64,000 bases of DNA from Caulobacter endophyticus. GTDB taxonomy: Bacteria; Pseudomonadota; Alphaproteobacteria; Caulobacterales; Caulobacteraceae. The stretch lies in NCBI RefSeq assembly GCF_003116815.1, contig NZ_QDKQ01000056.1, positions 1 through 64,000 on the forward strand, in the 5' to 3' direction. Positions 24,051 through 32,447 of the stretch are shown here, one piece after another. Each line of letters starts with the position of its first letter. Position 1 is the first letter of the stretch. A program made the translations under genes and the position numbers. The notes under the pieces were generated by a model. The model ran no database searches and was not told the origin of the DNA. It saw only the letters and a list, made by a program, of their open reading frames with translations.

Positions 24051-24773
24051 CTACCGCTCCAGCTCGACCAGTTCGTACCAGGTCTGCATGTAGCCGCCGA
24101 CGCCGCCCTTCACGAACAGGGAGTGCTCGTCGGCCGTGACCCACATGTCGTAGGTCGGGTGTTCGCCGTCCTTGCTGACCATGCCGCCGTCCTCGCCCAG
24201 GAAGCGGAAGCGGCGACAGGCGAAGGTCCCGGCCGGGGTCGTCGTCTCTTCCTCGCCGACATATTCCAGCGTGATGCTGCTCTCGACGATCTGCGGCGGG
24301 GTGGCGCCCCGGTGGTCGACGGACGGCAGGAAGATGCGCAGCTTGCGCTTGTGCGGTCCCTTGGCGACGTCCATCACCTTGCAGATGTAGGCGTCGCCGA
24401 TGATCGGATGGGTGCCGAAGCCGTCGAAATAGCCATTGGTCGGCATCTTCTGCGACAGGCGGCCGATCGACGGGCCGTAGCTTTCGCACTCGATGAAGTC
24501 TTCCGAGAATCGGAACCAGCCCGAGCCCATGAACCGGTCGCCGACTGTCAGGCGCAGGTGCAGGTCCATCGGCCTACCGTGCTCGTCCAGAGAATAGATG
24601 GCGTCGCGCAGGACGGTGGGATCGGGCTCGTCGATCTCGCACTGGGCGCGGATCGTCACCTTGCCGTCGGTGTGACGGGTCATGGCGAAGTGCTCGCGCC
24701 CCCTCTCCTGGCCTTCGCGGCCGGGCTTGCGCGAGGTGTAGAGGATCTTGCCGCGGATGGTCTGATGCTTCAT
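24051..24773 (-). CDS. Conserved protein of unknown function (beta-rich, DUF3108-like)
   Basis: A 240-aa protein without signal peptide or membrane segment. The C-terminal half (LEYVGEEETTTPAGTFACRR, then PTYDMWVTADEHSLFVKGGV) resembles the lipocalin-like DUF3108 pattern in which a value is extracted and compared with a measured product; the match is only by impression. The N-terminus (ILYTSRKPGREGQERGREHF) suggests a substrate-derived or steroid-type binding barrel found in some catabolic clusters. It lies 13 bases upstream of nothing but downstream of the glutaryl-CoA dehydrogenase gene on the same strand, so the two are probably co-transcribed. Confidence 0.55.
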   Translation of the reverse strand: MKHQTIRGKILYTSRKPGREGQERGREHFAMTRHTDGKVTIRAQCEIDEPDPTVLRDAIYSLDEHGRPMDLHLRLTVGDRFMGSGWFRFSEDFIECESYGPSIGRLSQKMPTNGYFDGFGTHPIIGDAYICKVMDVAKGPHKRKLRIFLPSVDHRGATPPQIVESSITLEYVGEEETTTPAGTFACRRFRFLGEDGGMVSKDGEHPTYDMWVTADEHSLFVKGGVGGYMQTWYELVELER

Positions 24774-24786
24774 CGCTCGCCCTCCC

Positions 24787-25977
24787 CTAGAACGCCGCCA
24801 AGCCGGTGATGGCCCGGCCCAGGATCAGGGCGTGGACGTCGGCTGCGCCCTCGTAGGTGTTGACCGTCTCGAGGTTTGCGGCGTGGCGCATGACGTGACT
24901 GGCGCCGGAGATGCCGGCCCCGCCGTGGATGTCGCGGGCCTCGCGGGCGATGATCAGGGCCTTGCCGCAGTTATTGCGCTTCAAGAGGCTGATGGCTTCC
25001 GGAACCCAGTCGCCAGCGTCGAGCCTCCGCCCGAGAGCAAGCGCGCCTTCGAAGCCCAGGGCGATCTCGGTCTGCATGTCGGCCAGCTTCTTCTGGATCA
25101 ATTGGCGGGCGGCCAGCGGACGTCCGAACACGACCCGGTCGGCGACATAGGCCGTGCTGGTCTCCAGGCAGAAGCGGGCCGCGCCCATCGCGCCCCAGGC
25201 GATGCCGTAGCGGGCCTTGTTGAGGCACGAGAACGGCCCCCGCAGGCCCTTCACGCCCGGCAGGATGGCGTCGTCGGCCACAAGCACGTCCTGCAGGACG
25301 ATCTCGCCGGTGATCGAGGCGCGCAAGCTGAGCTTGTCGTCGATCTTGGGGGTGGTGAAGCCCTCGGTTCCGCGCTCGATCAGGAAGCCGCGGATTTCGC
25401 CGTCGAGCTTGGCCCAGACCAGGGCGACGTCCGAGATCGGACTGTTGGTGATCCACATCTTGGCGCCGTTGAGCACGTAGCCGCCATCGACCTTGCGGGC
25501 GACGGTGCGCATCGAGCCGGGGTCCGAACCGCCATCGGCTTCGGTGAGGCCAAAGCACCCGATCAGCTCGCCCCGCGCCATGCCCGGCAGCCACTTGCGC
25601 TTCTGCTCTTCGGAGCCGAAGGCGTAGATCGGGTACATCACCAGCGAGGACTGCACGCTCATGGCCGAGCGATAGCCGCTGTCGACGGCCTCGATCTCGG
25701 CGGCGATCAGGCCATAGGCCACGTGGCTGACGGCCGCGCCGCCGTATTCCTCAGGCAGAGTCGAGCCGAGCAGGCCCAGCTCGCCCATTTCCTTCATGAT
25801 CTCGCGATCGAAGCGGCCTTCGGCGTAGGCGCCCACCACGCGCGGCAGAAGTTGTTCCTGGGCGTAGGCGCGCGCAGCGTCGCGGATCAGGCGTTCGTCC
25901 TCGGTGAGGCGGGCGTCGAGCGCGAGCGGGTCTTTCCAGTCAAAACCGGCGACTTGAGGAGCGGCGTCGAGGGGCAT
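24787..25977 (-). CDS. gcdH: Glutaryl-CoA dehydrogenase
   Basis: A 396-aa FAD enzyme that oxidises and decarboxylates glutaryl-CoA to crotonyl-CoA. It follows the family closely: [98 protein letters not shown], and the catalytic glutamate in [20 protein letters not shown] (about E376). ATG at 25977; the longer open frame is upstream antisense. Divergent from the LeuC-like gene and followed by an unknown protein. Presence in this island implies that a C5 dicarboxylate (glutarate) or a close analogue is an intermediate or co-substrate. Confidence 0.92.
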   Translation of the reverse strand: MPLDAAPQVAGFDWKDPLALDARLTEDERLIRDAARAYAQEQLLPRVVGAYAEGRFDREIMKEMGELGLLGSTLPEEYGGAAVSHVAYGLIAAEIEAVDSGYRSAMSVQSSLVMYPIYAFGSEEQKRKWLPGMARGELIGCFGLTEADGGSDPGSMRTVARKVDGGYVLNGAKMWITNSPISDVALVWAKLDGEIRGFLIERGTEGFTTPKIDDKLSLRASITGEIVLQDVLVADDAILPGVKGLRGPFSCLNKARYGIAWGAMGAARFCLETSTAYVADRVVFGRPLAARQLIQKKLADMQTEIALGFEGALALGRRLDAGDWVPEAISLLKRNNCGKALIIAREARDIHGGAGISGASHVMRHAANLETVNTYEGAADVHALILGRAITGLAAF

Positions 25978-26095
25978 GGAAGTCCTCCGGCGGCCGGAAA
26001 TGACCGCACAGCAATTGATCTGAACTTCCGCCTTTCTAGCCGGGGGCCCCGCGCCTACCCCGGTCGGCGCTGGATTTGACCGGGAGGCGATTAGG
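25978..26095. promoter_or_regulatory. Divergent promoter region gcdH / LeuC-like operon
   Basis: 118 bases between divergent starts. The segment around 26005-26040 (CACAGCAATTGATCTGAACT) is AT-richer than its surroundings. A GGAGGAC ribosome-binding site for gcdH is visible in reverse at 25983-25989. No operator was recognised. Confidence 0.4.
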
Positions 26096-27391
26096 TTGGT
26101 TGGCCAAGCAGGCGGAAGGACTCTCGTCGAGAAGGTGATCGCCAAGGCTGCGGGCCTGCCGAGCGTGCGCGCCGGCGACCTCGTGACGGCCAAGGTGGAT
26201 CTGGCCTTCGCGCACGACAGCAGCGGCCCGCGCCGCTGGCGTCCGCTGCTGGAAGAGCTGGGCGTGGGCCTGTGGGACCCGTCCAGGGTCGCCATCGTCT
26301 CCGACCACTACGTCCCGGCCGTCGACGCGGAATCGGCGGCGATCCTGAAGGCCACCCGCGATTTCGCCCGCGATTACCGCGTTTCCAATTTCTTCGACAT
26401 GGTCGGCATCTGCCATCTGGTGCTGCCCGAGCACGGCCTCATCCGCCCGGGCGCCTTCATCGCCGGCGGCGACAGCCACACGCCGACGGCCGGCGCCTTC
26501 GGGGCCTATGCGGCCGGCTACGGCGCCACCGACATGGCCGCCATCGCCGCGACAGGGCAGACCTGGCTGGCCGTGCCCGAGACCATCCGCGTCGAGTGGA
26601 CCGGCAGCTTCGCGACAGGGGTCGCCGCCAAGGACGTCATGCTGTTCCTGTGCCGTGAACTGGGCATGGACAACGCCTTCAGGGCCGTGGAATTCGCCGG
26701 GCCTCTCGTGGAGGCCATGCCGATGGCCGAGCGCATGGTGCTGGCCAACATGGCCGCCGAGCTGGGCGCCGAGACCGGGGTCGTGGCGCCCGACGCCGTG
26801 ACCTTCGCCTATCTGGCCGCGCGCGGCGCGCCGGTGGTCGACGAGGCCGCCGCTTTGGCGCTGCACTCCGATGCCGACGCGACCTACGCCGCCTTATACC
26901 GCTTCGACGCTTCGAGCCTGGCGCCGCAGATCGCCGCCCCGCACTCGCCGGCCAATACGCGTGACGCGACCGAGTTTGCCGAGGTCCGCATCGACCAGGC
27001 CTATATCGGCGCGTGCGTAGGGGCCAAGATCGAGGACCTGCGGATGGCCGCCGACGTGCTGAAGGGCCGCCGCGTGGCGCCGGGCGTCAGGCTGCTGGTG
27101 GCCCCCGGCTCGGCCCGCACGGCGGAACTCGCCGCCCGCGAGGGCGTGCTGGAGACCCTGCTGGCGGCCGGCGCCGTGCTGATGCCGTCGGGCTGCGGGG
27201 CCTGCGCTGGTATGGGCGCGGGGATCCTGGCCGAAGGCGAGACCTGCATCTCGTCGACCAACCGCAACTTCCAGGGCCGCATGGGCCATGCGGGGGCCAA
27301 CGTCTATCTCGGCTCGCCCTACGCCGTGGCCGCCGCCGCCACGGCTGGCCGCATTGTCGACCCTCGCCCCTATCTGACGGGAGCCGCCTGA
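26096..27391 (+). CDS. Aconitase-family hydro-lyase, large subunit (LeuC / DmdA type)
   Basis: A 431-aa large subunit of the isopropylmalate-isomerase/homoaconitase group. The three [4Fe-4S] cysteines are in GACVGAK (about residue 306) and [13 protein letters not shown] (about 365 and 368). Other family motifs are [20 protein letters not shown] and [13 protein letters not shown]. It lies with its small subunit and a PEP-mutase-family lyase, not with leuA or leuB. Hydration of an unsaturated branched dicarboxylate such as citraconate or dimethylmaleate is therefore more likely than leucine synthesis (inference). The TTG at 26096 aligns with the usual N-terminus; no better start exists. Confidence 0.83.
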   Translation: MVGQAGGRTLVEKVIAKAAGLPSVRAGDLVTAKVDLAFAHDSSGPRRWRPLLEELGVGLWDPSRVAIVSDHYVPAVDAESAAILKATRDFARDYRVSNFFDMVGICHLVLPEHGLIRPGAFIAGGDSHTPTAGAFGAYAAGYGATDMAAIAATGQTWLAVPETIRVEWTGSFATGVAAKDVMLFLCRELGMDNAFRAVEFAGPLVEAMPMAERMVLANMAAELGAETGVVAPDAVTFAYLAARGAPVVDEAAALALHSDADATYAALYRFDASSLAPQIAAPHSPANTRDATEFAEVRIDQAYIGACVGAKIEDLRMAADVLKGRRVAPGVRLLVAPGSARTAELAAREGVLETLLAAGAVLMPSGCGACAGMGAGILAEGETCISSTNRNFQGRMGHAGANVYLGSPYAVAAAATAGRIVDPRPYLTGAA

Positions 27392-27879
27392 TGTCCCGCG
27401 CCTTCGTCTTCGGCGACGCCATCGACACCGACCTGCTGGCCCCGGGCAACCTGATGAAGCTGCCGCCGGCCGAACTGGCGCAGAATTGCCTCAAGGCGAT
27501 CGCGCCGGACTTCGCCGCCACGGTGCGGCCCGGCGACGTGGTGTTCGCCGGCGCCAATTTCGGCCTCGGCTCGTCGCGCGAGCAGGCGGCCGTTTCCCTA
27601 CGACTTCTTGGCGTCTCGGCGGTGCTGGCGACTTCTTTCGCCCGCATCTTCTACCGCAACGCCATCAACCTCGGCTTGCCGGCCTTCGTGTTTCCCCAGG
27701 TCGGCGAGGTGAGCGACGGCGACCGGATCTCTCTGGATCCGGTCGCCGGACGTCTCGAAAACATCACCACGGGCAAGACCTACGCCCTGACGCCGATCCC
27801 GCCGCACCTGATGGCGATGATCGAGGACGGCGGCCTGATTCCACACCTGAAACGCCGCCTGAAGGGAGCCGCCGCATGA
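27391..27879 (+). CDS. Aconitase-family hydro-lyase, small subunit (LeuD / DmdB type)
   Basis: A 162-aa swivelling-domain subunit. The substrate-recognition motif GSSREQAAVSLR is preceded by VVFAGANFGL, with FGDAIDTDLLAPGNLM at the N-terminus. In this family the residues around the short loop after IDTD set substrate choice; here it is LLAPGNLMKL, unlike the IIP-type loop of classical LeuD, which argues for a non-leucine substrate. The ATG overlaps the large-subunit stop (TGATG), and its own stop overlaps the next ATG. Confidence 0.84.
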   Translation: MSRAFVFGDAIDTDLLAPGNLMKLPPAELAQNCLKAIAPDFAATVRPGDVVFAGANFGLGSSREQAAVSLRLLGVSAVLATSFARIFYRNAINLGLPAFVFPQVGEVSDGDRISLDPVAGRLENITTGKTYALTPIPPHLMAMIEDGGLIPHLKRRLKGAAA

Positions 27880-28736
27880 GCCTGCGCGACCGCCTCGCCC
27901 AAGACACGCCGCTGCTGGCCCCTGGCGCCTATGACGCCCTCTCGGCCCTGCTGATCGAGCAGGCCGGCTTCGAGGCGATCTACCTGTCCGGCGCCTCGAT
28001 CGCCTACACCCAGCTGGGCCGGCCCGACATCGGCCTGGTGTCTTTCGATCACGTGGCCGACGTGGTGGGCCGCGTGGCCGAGCGCGTGAAGCTGCCGCTG
28101 ATCGTCGACGGCGACACGGGCTTTGGCAACGCCGTCAACGTGCAGCGGACGGTGCGGATCTTCGAGCGCATGGGCGCCAGCGCCATTCAGCTGGAAGACC
28201 AGACCTTCCCCAAGAAGTGCGGACACCTGGCCGACAAGAGCCTGGTCTCGGCCCAGGAGATGTCCGGCAAGATCCGCGCGGCGCTCGACGCCCGGGCCAG
28301 CGACCAGACCCTTATCATCGCCCGCACCGACGCCATCGGCGTCGAGGGCTTCGAGGCCGCGCTGGACCGCGCGCACGCCTATGTCGAGGCCGGCGCTGAC
28401 GTACTGTTCGTCGAGGCGCCGCGCACGATCGGCGAGATGAGCGCCATCGCCCATGCCTTCGCAGGGAGGGTTGCGCTGCTGGCCAACATGGTCGAGGGCG
28501 GCAAGACGCCGTTGCTGGACGCCAGCGAGCTGGGCCGCATCGGCTTCAAGCTGGTGATCTCGCCCGGCGCTTTGGTGCGGGCCCTGGTGCCGACGGCCGA
28601 GGCGTTCCTGGCCAGCCTGAAGGCCAATGGCGCGACCCGTCCGTTCGCAGAGCGGATGATCGACATGGGCGGGGTGAACGACCGCATCGGCCTTGCTGAT
28701 ATGGCCGCTGCCGGCGCGGCCTACGCCGCCGGCTGA
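27876..28736 (+). CDS. Isocitrate lyase / PEP mutase family lyase (dimethylmalate-lyase-like)
   Basis: A 286-aa TIM-barrel C-C lyase. The motifs are AYDALSALLIEQAGFEAIYL SGAS, VDGDTGFGNA (metal aspartates near 78-80), and the catalytic loop with KKCGHLADK (C115). The KKCGH loop marks the lyase branch (methylisocitrate lyase, 2,3-dimethylmalate lyase) rather than mutases or oxaloacetate decarboxylases lacking the cysteine. Coupled directly to a LeuCD-type hydratase, it would cleave the hydrated product to pyruvate plus a short carboxylate, as DmdAB and Dml do in nicotinate fermentation. The precise substrate is inferred. Confidence 0.8.
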   Translation: MSLRDRLAQDTPLLAPGAYDALSALLIEQAGFEAIYLSGASIAYTQLGRPDIGLVSFDHVADVVGRVAERVKLPLIVDGDTGFGNAVNVQRTVRIFERMGASAIQLEDQTFPKKCGHLADKSLVSAQEMSGKIRAALDARASDQTLIIARTDAIGVEGFEAALDRAHAYVEAGADVLFVEAPRTIGEMSAIAHAFAGRVALLANMVEGGKTPLLDASELGRIGFKLVISPGALVRALVPTAEAFLASLKANGATRPFAERMIDMGGVNDRIGLADMAAAGAAYAAG

Positions 28737-28748
28737 GTGGAGCGTCAG

Positions 28749-29693
28749 ATGCAGGCCGATCCCAACCTCTACGATCACTGGCCCTATCGCGACCGACCCA
28801 GGATCGTCTGGCCCGGCGGCAAGAAGCTGGCCTTCTGGATCGCGCCGAACATCGAATACTATGAGTTCGATCCGCCCAAGAACCCGCAACGTCCCGGCTG
28901 GCCCAAGCCCTCTCCGGACGTCGTCGGCTATTCGCAGCGCGACTGGGGCAACAGGGTCGGCCACTGGCGGCTGATGGAGTTGCTCGACAAGTACGGCATG
29001 CGCGGCTCGATCTCGCTGTCGGTGGGGCTGCTCGATCACCATCCGGAGATCATCGAGGCCTGCGTGGCGCGGGACTGGGAGTTCTTCAGCCATGGCGTCT
29101 ACAACACCCGCTACTCCTACGGCATGGACGAGGCCCAGGAACGGGCCGTGATCGAGGACTCGATCCGCTCGGTCGAGGCCGCCACCGGCCAGCGCATCCG
29201 CGGCTATCTGGCCCCAGCCCTGACCCACACCGAGAAGACCTTCGACCTCTTGGCCGAAAACGACTTCTGGTACACCTGCGACCTCTTCCAGGACGACCAG
29301 CCCCAGCCGGTGAAGACCAGGACCGGCAAGCTGGTCTCGATGCCCTATTCGCTCGAGGTCAACGACGTCATCACCTACGGCGCGCTGTCGATGAGCCCCT
29401 GGCGCTACGCCGACGTGCTCAAACGCCACTTCGACCAGCTACTGGAAGAGGGCGAAAAGTCGGGCACGGTGATGTGCATCCCGCTGCACGCCTATCTGGT
29501 CAGCCAGCCGCACCGCATCCGGCCGTTCGAGGAGGCCTTGCGCCATATCGCCGGCCACGACGAGGTGTGGATCACCACGGCCCGCGAGATCGCGCAGCAC
29601 TATCGCGACAACTACTTCGACCAGACCGTGGCCGACATCGCCGCGCGCGGCCTGGCCACGCCGGGAACGGGGTTTGCCCATTCCGCTGCCTGA
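28749..29693 (+). CDS. Polysaccharide-deacetylase-fold hydrolase, second copy
   Basis: About 314 aa, no signal peptide, NodB fold of the PuuE/cyclic-imide-hydrolase branch. Seen are KKLAFWIAPNIEYYEFDPPK (acidic metal-site region), SHGVYNTRYSYGMDEAQER (His of the metal site, second His replaced), and RGYLAPALTHTEKTFDLLAE with its conserved C-terminal pattern. ATG 28749 is preferred since GGAG lies six bases upstream; GTG 28737 is possible. The gene follows the lyase by 12 bases and overlaps a third relative by 20 bases, suggesting that the two products form a heteromeric enzyme or act in sequence. Confidence 0.72.
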   Translation: MQADPNLYDHWPYRDRPRIVWPGGKKLAFWIAPNIEYYEFDPPKNPQRPGWPKPSPDVVGYSQRDWGNRVGHWRLMELLDKYGMRGSISLSVGLLDHHPEIIEACVARDWEFFSHGVYNTRYSYGMDEAQERAVIEDSIRSVEAATGQRIRGYLAPALTHTEKTFDLLAENDFWYTCDLFQDDQPQPVKTRTGKLVSMPYSLEVNDVITYGALSMSPWRYADVLKRHFDQLLEEGEKSGTVMCIPLHAYLVSQPHRIRPFEEALRHIAGHDEVWITTAREIAQHYRDNYFDQTVADIAARGLATPGTGFAHSAA

Positions 29694-30579
29694 CGAACAC
29701 CTGATCTATCCGCACCGGTCCTACGGCATGGACCAGGACCGCTACGACTGGCGGCCTTCGACGCAGCGCCCCCCGATCGCCTCTCCCGGCGGCGCGGCGG
29801 TGGCGGCGATGATCGTCGTGCCGATCGAGCATCATCCGCTGAACCCGCCGGGCAAGCCTTTCAAGCATCCCGGGGCCATGGTCACCCCCTATCCGGACCT
29901 GCGCCACTACACGACGCGCGACTACGGCAACCGGGTGGGCGTCTACCGCATCCTCGACGCCCTGAACGCGACGGGGATGAAGGCGACCTTCCCGATCAAC
30001 GCCGACCAGTTGGAGCGACTGAAGCCGCTGGTCGAGGCGATCCTGGCCGACGGTCACGAGATCGCCGCCTATGGCCTGTCGACTACCCACATCCACTGGG
30101 GCGGCCTGGATCGCGAGACGGAGTCCGCCTGGGTCGCCGAGGTTCGCGCACGTTTCGACGCGGCGGGCCTTAAGCCACGCGCTTGGCTGAGCCCGGCGCG
30201 GCAGCAGTCGTTCGCGACGCTCGACCTGATCCGCGCGGCAGGCTTCGAAATCTGCCTCGACTGGGAGCAGGACGAGGTTCCGGTAGCGATGAGAACCGAG
30301 GCCGGCGAAGTCATCGGCCTGCCGCTCTCCAACGAACTCGACGACCGCGCCCTGATGATCGACCGCCGGCAGACCGAGGACGAGTGGGCCAGTCAGGTGC
30401 TTGAGGCCGCCAGCTATCTGGCCGACGGGGCCGAGCGGTTCGGTGGGCGAGTGCTCGGGTTCAGCCTGACGCCGTACGTGACGGGCCAGCCGTTCCGGAT
30501 TTGGGCCTTGAGGCGGTTGCTGGCGGGGCTGGGGGAGATGGGTGTCAAGGCGATGACGGCGAGCGAGATCGCAGGCTGA
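29674..30579 (+). CDS. Polysaccharide-deacetylase-fold protein, third copy (altered metal site)
   Basis: A 301-aa relative of the preceding gene, starting at TTG 29674 inside its 3' end. The N-terminus (LIYPHRSYGMDQDRYDWRP) and HYTTRDYGNRVGVYRILDAL resemble the family. At the usual AHG metal motif the sequence is EIAAYGLSTTHIHW, so the first histidine is tyrosine, and VVPIEHHPLNPPGKPF replaces the acidic motif region. The protein may be catalytically altered or a structural partner of the upstream copy. Last gene of the island's rightmost operon, convergent with the AST operon. Confidence 0.7.
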   Translation: MPIPLPDEHLIYPHRSYGMDQDRYDWRPSTQRPPIASPGGAAVAAMIVVPIEHHPLNPPGKPFKHPGAMVTPYPDLRHYTTRDYGNRVGVYRILDALNATGMKATFPINADQLERLKPLVEAILADGHEIAAYGLSTTHIHWGGLDRETESAWVAEVRARFDAAGLKPRAWLSPARQQSFATLDLIRAAGFEICLDWEQDEVPVAMRTEAGEVIGLPLSNELDDRALMIDRRQTEDEWASQVLEAASYLADGAERFGGRVLGFSLTPYVTGQPFRIWALRRLLAGLGEMGVKAMTASEIAG

Positions 30580-30580
30580 A

Positions 30581-30604
30581 ATCCTCGCCCTTCGGAGGGA
30601 GGAT
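30581..30604. terminator. Hairpin between convergent operons
   Basis: ATCC/GGAT and CCCT/AGGG arms around a TCGG loop lie exactly between the stop of the last island gene and the stop of the acetyltransferase gene. Its position suggests a bidirectional terminator; there is no strong T-run. Confidence 0.4.
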
Positions 30605-31110
30605 CAGAGGATCAATCCCATGGCGATGTCGTCCTCGAACGCCCCGTCCGGGAACCGCCCGCGCTTCTCCAGCCGGCCCTCGATCCTGAACCCCAGCCGC
30701 TCGTAAAGCCGGATCGCGCCCGCATTGCCCGCGCCGGCATTCAACTCCACCCGCACGATCGGCGGGTCCATGGCGCGGGCGGCCGCAAACAGCGCCTCGA
30801 ACAGGGCCGAGCCGACGCCCCTGCCCCGCCAGTCCGGATGCACGGCCACTGTCAGATCCGACAGCACATGCTCAAACAGCTTCACCGGGATGCGCACGGC
30901 GTGGATTTCGCCGCAGACGACACCGGCCGTGTCGACCGCGACCAGCCCTACGCCATCGGCCAGCGCCTCGTTCAGCACCCGATCGATGTAGGCGTCGGTG
31001 ATCTCCTCTGGTCGGCGCGCGATACCGCCGGGGATGACGGCCGTGGCGCGATGGACCGCGGCTATCGGGCCTGCGTCGTACGGGCGGGTCTGGCGGATCG
31101 AGAAGCTCAT
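30604..31110 (-). CDS. GNAT-family N-acetyltransferase
   Basis: A 168-aa acyl-CoA-dependent N-acyltransferase. It shows the acetyl-CoA binding motif HPDWRGRGVGSALFEALFAA and the closing GNAGAIRLYERLGFRIEGRL motif. The ATG at 31110 overlaps the astB stop (ATGA), so it is co-translated with the arginine succinyltransferase operon. It may acylate or detoxify an arginine-derived amine, or modify a protein; the substrate is unknown. It is not related in length to AstA. Confidence 0.82.
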   Translation of the reverse strand: MSFSIRQTRPYDAGPIAAVHRATAVIPGGIARRPEEITDAYIDRVLNEALADGVGLVAVDTAGVVCGEIHAVRIPVKLFEHVLSDLTVAVHPDWRGRGVGSALFEALFAAARAMDPPIVRVELNAGAGNAGAIRLYERLGFRIEGRLEKRGRFPDGAFEDDIAMGLIL

Positions 31111-32447
31111 CCGTCCCTCTGGAACGGATAGAACCCACCGCCGAGGTCGAGGATGGCGGTCAGTTCGTCGAGCGCTTCGCGGCTTTCGACCAGCAGGGCC
31201 GGATCGGTCAGATCGGTCGGGGCTAGGCGGTCGCGATAGCGGCGTGTTCCCCAGTCGGCCAGACGCTCGTGCAGCGCCGCGTCGAAGCGCTGGGCCTGAT
31301 TGGCGGCGGTCAGTTCGTCGTCGGTCAGCACCACCCGCAAGCGCAGGCAGGCCGGGCCGCCGCCATTGCGCATGCTCTGGCGGACGTCGGCGTACTCCAC
31401 CCGACCGATCGGGCCGTTGGAGACGACCAGCCGTTCGGCGACCGCACGGGCGCGAGGATTGTCGCGGGTCTCGCCGGGAGCCAGCAGCACCAGGCGATCC
31501 TCGCCCGGCAGCACGAGAAGCTGGGAGTTGAAGAGGTAGCTCTTCACCAGGTCTTCGATCGGCAGGTCGGCCTCGGAGACCTCGACGAACACCGGCTCGA
31601 ACAGGCCTTCGGCGGCGCGGCGGACTCCGTCCTCCATGCCGGCCCGATCCTCGAAGGCGGCTTCGTGGAAGAACAGGGTCTCGCGCGTGCCCACGCAGAC
31701 CACGTCGTTGTGGAAGGCCCCGCCCGCGATCGCCCGGCGGCCCTGGCGGGGGAAGACGGCGCGGGCGGCGGCGTGGCGGCGCTGGATCGCCTCAAACGCC
31801 TCGCGGGTCTGGCGGGCCGGATAGGCGCTGCTCCAGTGTTCCCACGCCTCGCGCCCCCAGACGAACAGGTTCACGCCCGGCGCGCCGTGTTCGGCGCAGA
31901 GCCGCACGTGGTTGGCCGCGCCCTCGTCTGCGAAGTGCGGCTGGGCCGGCAGAGGGTCATGGACGGCGAAGCGGGTTTCGTCCGGGAACAGCCGACGCAA
32001 GGACCGAACGGTTTGGGGGCCTTCCAGGCTGCGGTGCAGGTTGGTCAGCAGGTTGGCGGGCGTTAGATGCACCCGGCCATCGGCCGCATCTGCGCTGGGC
32101 GTGACGGTGGCGGCGTTGGCGGCCCACATCGGCGAGGCCGAGCAGGCGGCGGCGGCCAGGGCCGGGGCGGTCTTCCAGGCGCCTTCGATGACCTCACTAT
32201 CCGAACCTGCAAAGCCGATAGACTTCAGGAAGCCGACGGCCGGGCGCTCATGCGGCGGCAGCACGAACTGCGGCACGCCCCAGTCGGCCAGGCGCCGCAT
32301 CTTAGACAGCCCCTCCAGGACCGCCGCTCGCGGGTCCGAAACCTGGCCGGCGTTGACCTGGCTGGCGATGTTGCCGGGCGACAGGCCGACATAGGAATGG
32401 GTCGGCCCGACTAGGCCGTCGCAATTGGCCTCGACCGCGAAACTCAC
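31107..32447 (-). CDS. astB: N-succinylarginine dihydrolase
   Basis: A 446-aa pentein-fold enzyme converting N-succinylarginine to succinylornithine, CO2 and two ammonia in arginine catabolism. N-terminal NCDGLVGPTHSYVGLSPGN is diagnostic. HNDVVCVGTRETLFFHE and FNSQLLVLPG are conserved, and the nucleophilic cysteine is in NGGGPACLRLRVVL (about C366). The GTG at 32447 overlaps the astD stop (GTGA). Length and motifs are intact. The extra upstream open frame is the wrong-frame image of astD. Confidence 0.95.
   Translation of the reverse strand: MSFAVEANCDGLVGPTHSYVGLSPGNIASQVNAGQVSDPRAAVLEGLSKMRRLADWGVPQFVLPPHERPAVGFLKSIGFAGSDSEVIEGAWKTAPALAAAACSASPMWAANAATVTPSADAADGRVHLTPANLLTNLHRSLEGPQTVRSLRRLFPDETRFAVHDPLPAQPHFADEGAANHVRLCAEHGAPGVNLFVWGREAWEHWSSAYPARQTREAFEAIQRRHAAARAVFPRQGRRAIAGGAFHNDVVCVGTRETLFFHEAAFEDRAGMEDGVRRAAEGLFEPVFVEVSEADLPIEDLVKSYLFNSQLLVLPGEDRLVLLAPGETRDNPRARAVAERLVVSNGPIGRVEYADVRQSMRNGGGPACLRLRVVLTDDELTAANQAQRFDAALHERLADWGTRRYRDRLAPTDLTDPALLVESREALDELTAILDLGGGFYPFQRDG

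Noticed and set aside
24787-26295. 502-residue version of glutaryl-CoA dehydrogenase
   Set aside because: The first 106 residues read through the divergent promoter and the antisense of the LeuC-like gene; ATG 25977 matches the family.
26096-27879. Leucine biosynthesis leuCD
   Set aside because: No leuA or leuB nearby, and the genes are fused by overlap to a PEP-mutase-family lyase; a catabolic hydratase is more likely, though not proven.
18925-28736. 2-methylcitrate (propionate) cycle from PrpD-, aconitase- and PrpB-like genes
   Set aside because: No methylcitrate synthase is present, the genes are in separate transcription units, and the neighbours point to other dicarboxylates.
12884-30579. 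Allantoin/purine degradation based on the three PuuE-like proteins
   Set aside because: No uricase, ureidoglycolate or allantoate genes are present, and the surrounding enzymes act on CoA esters of diacids.
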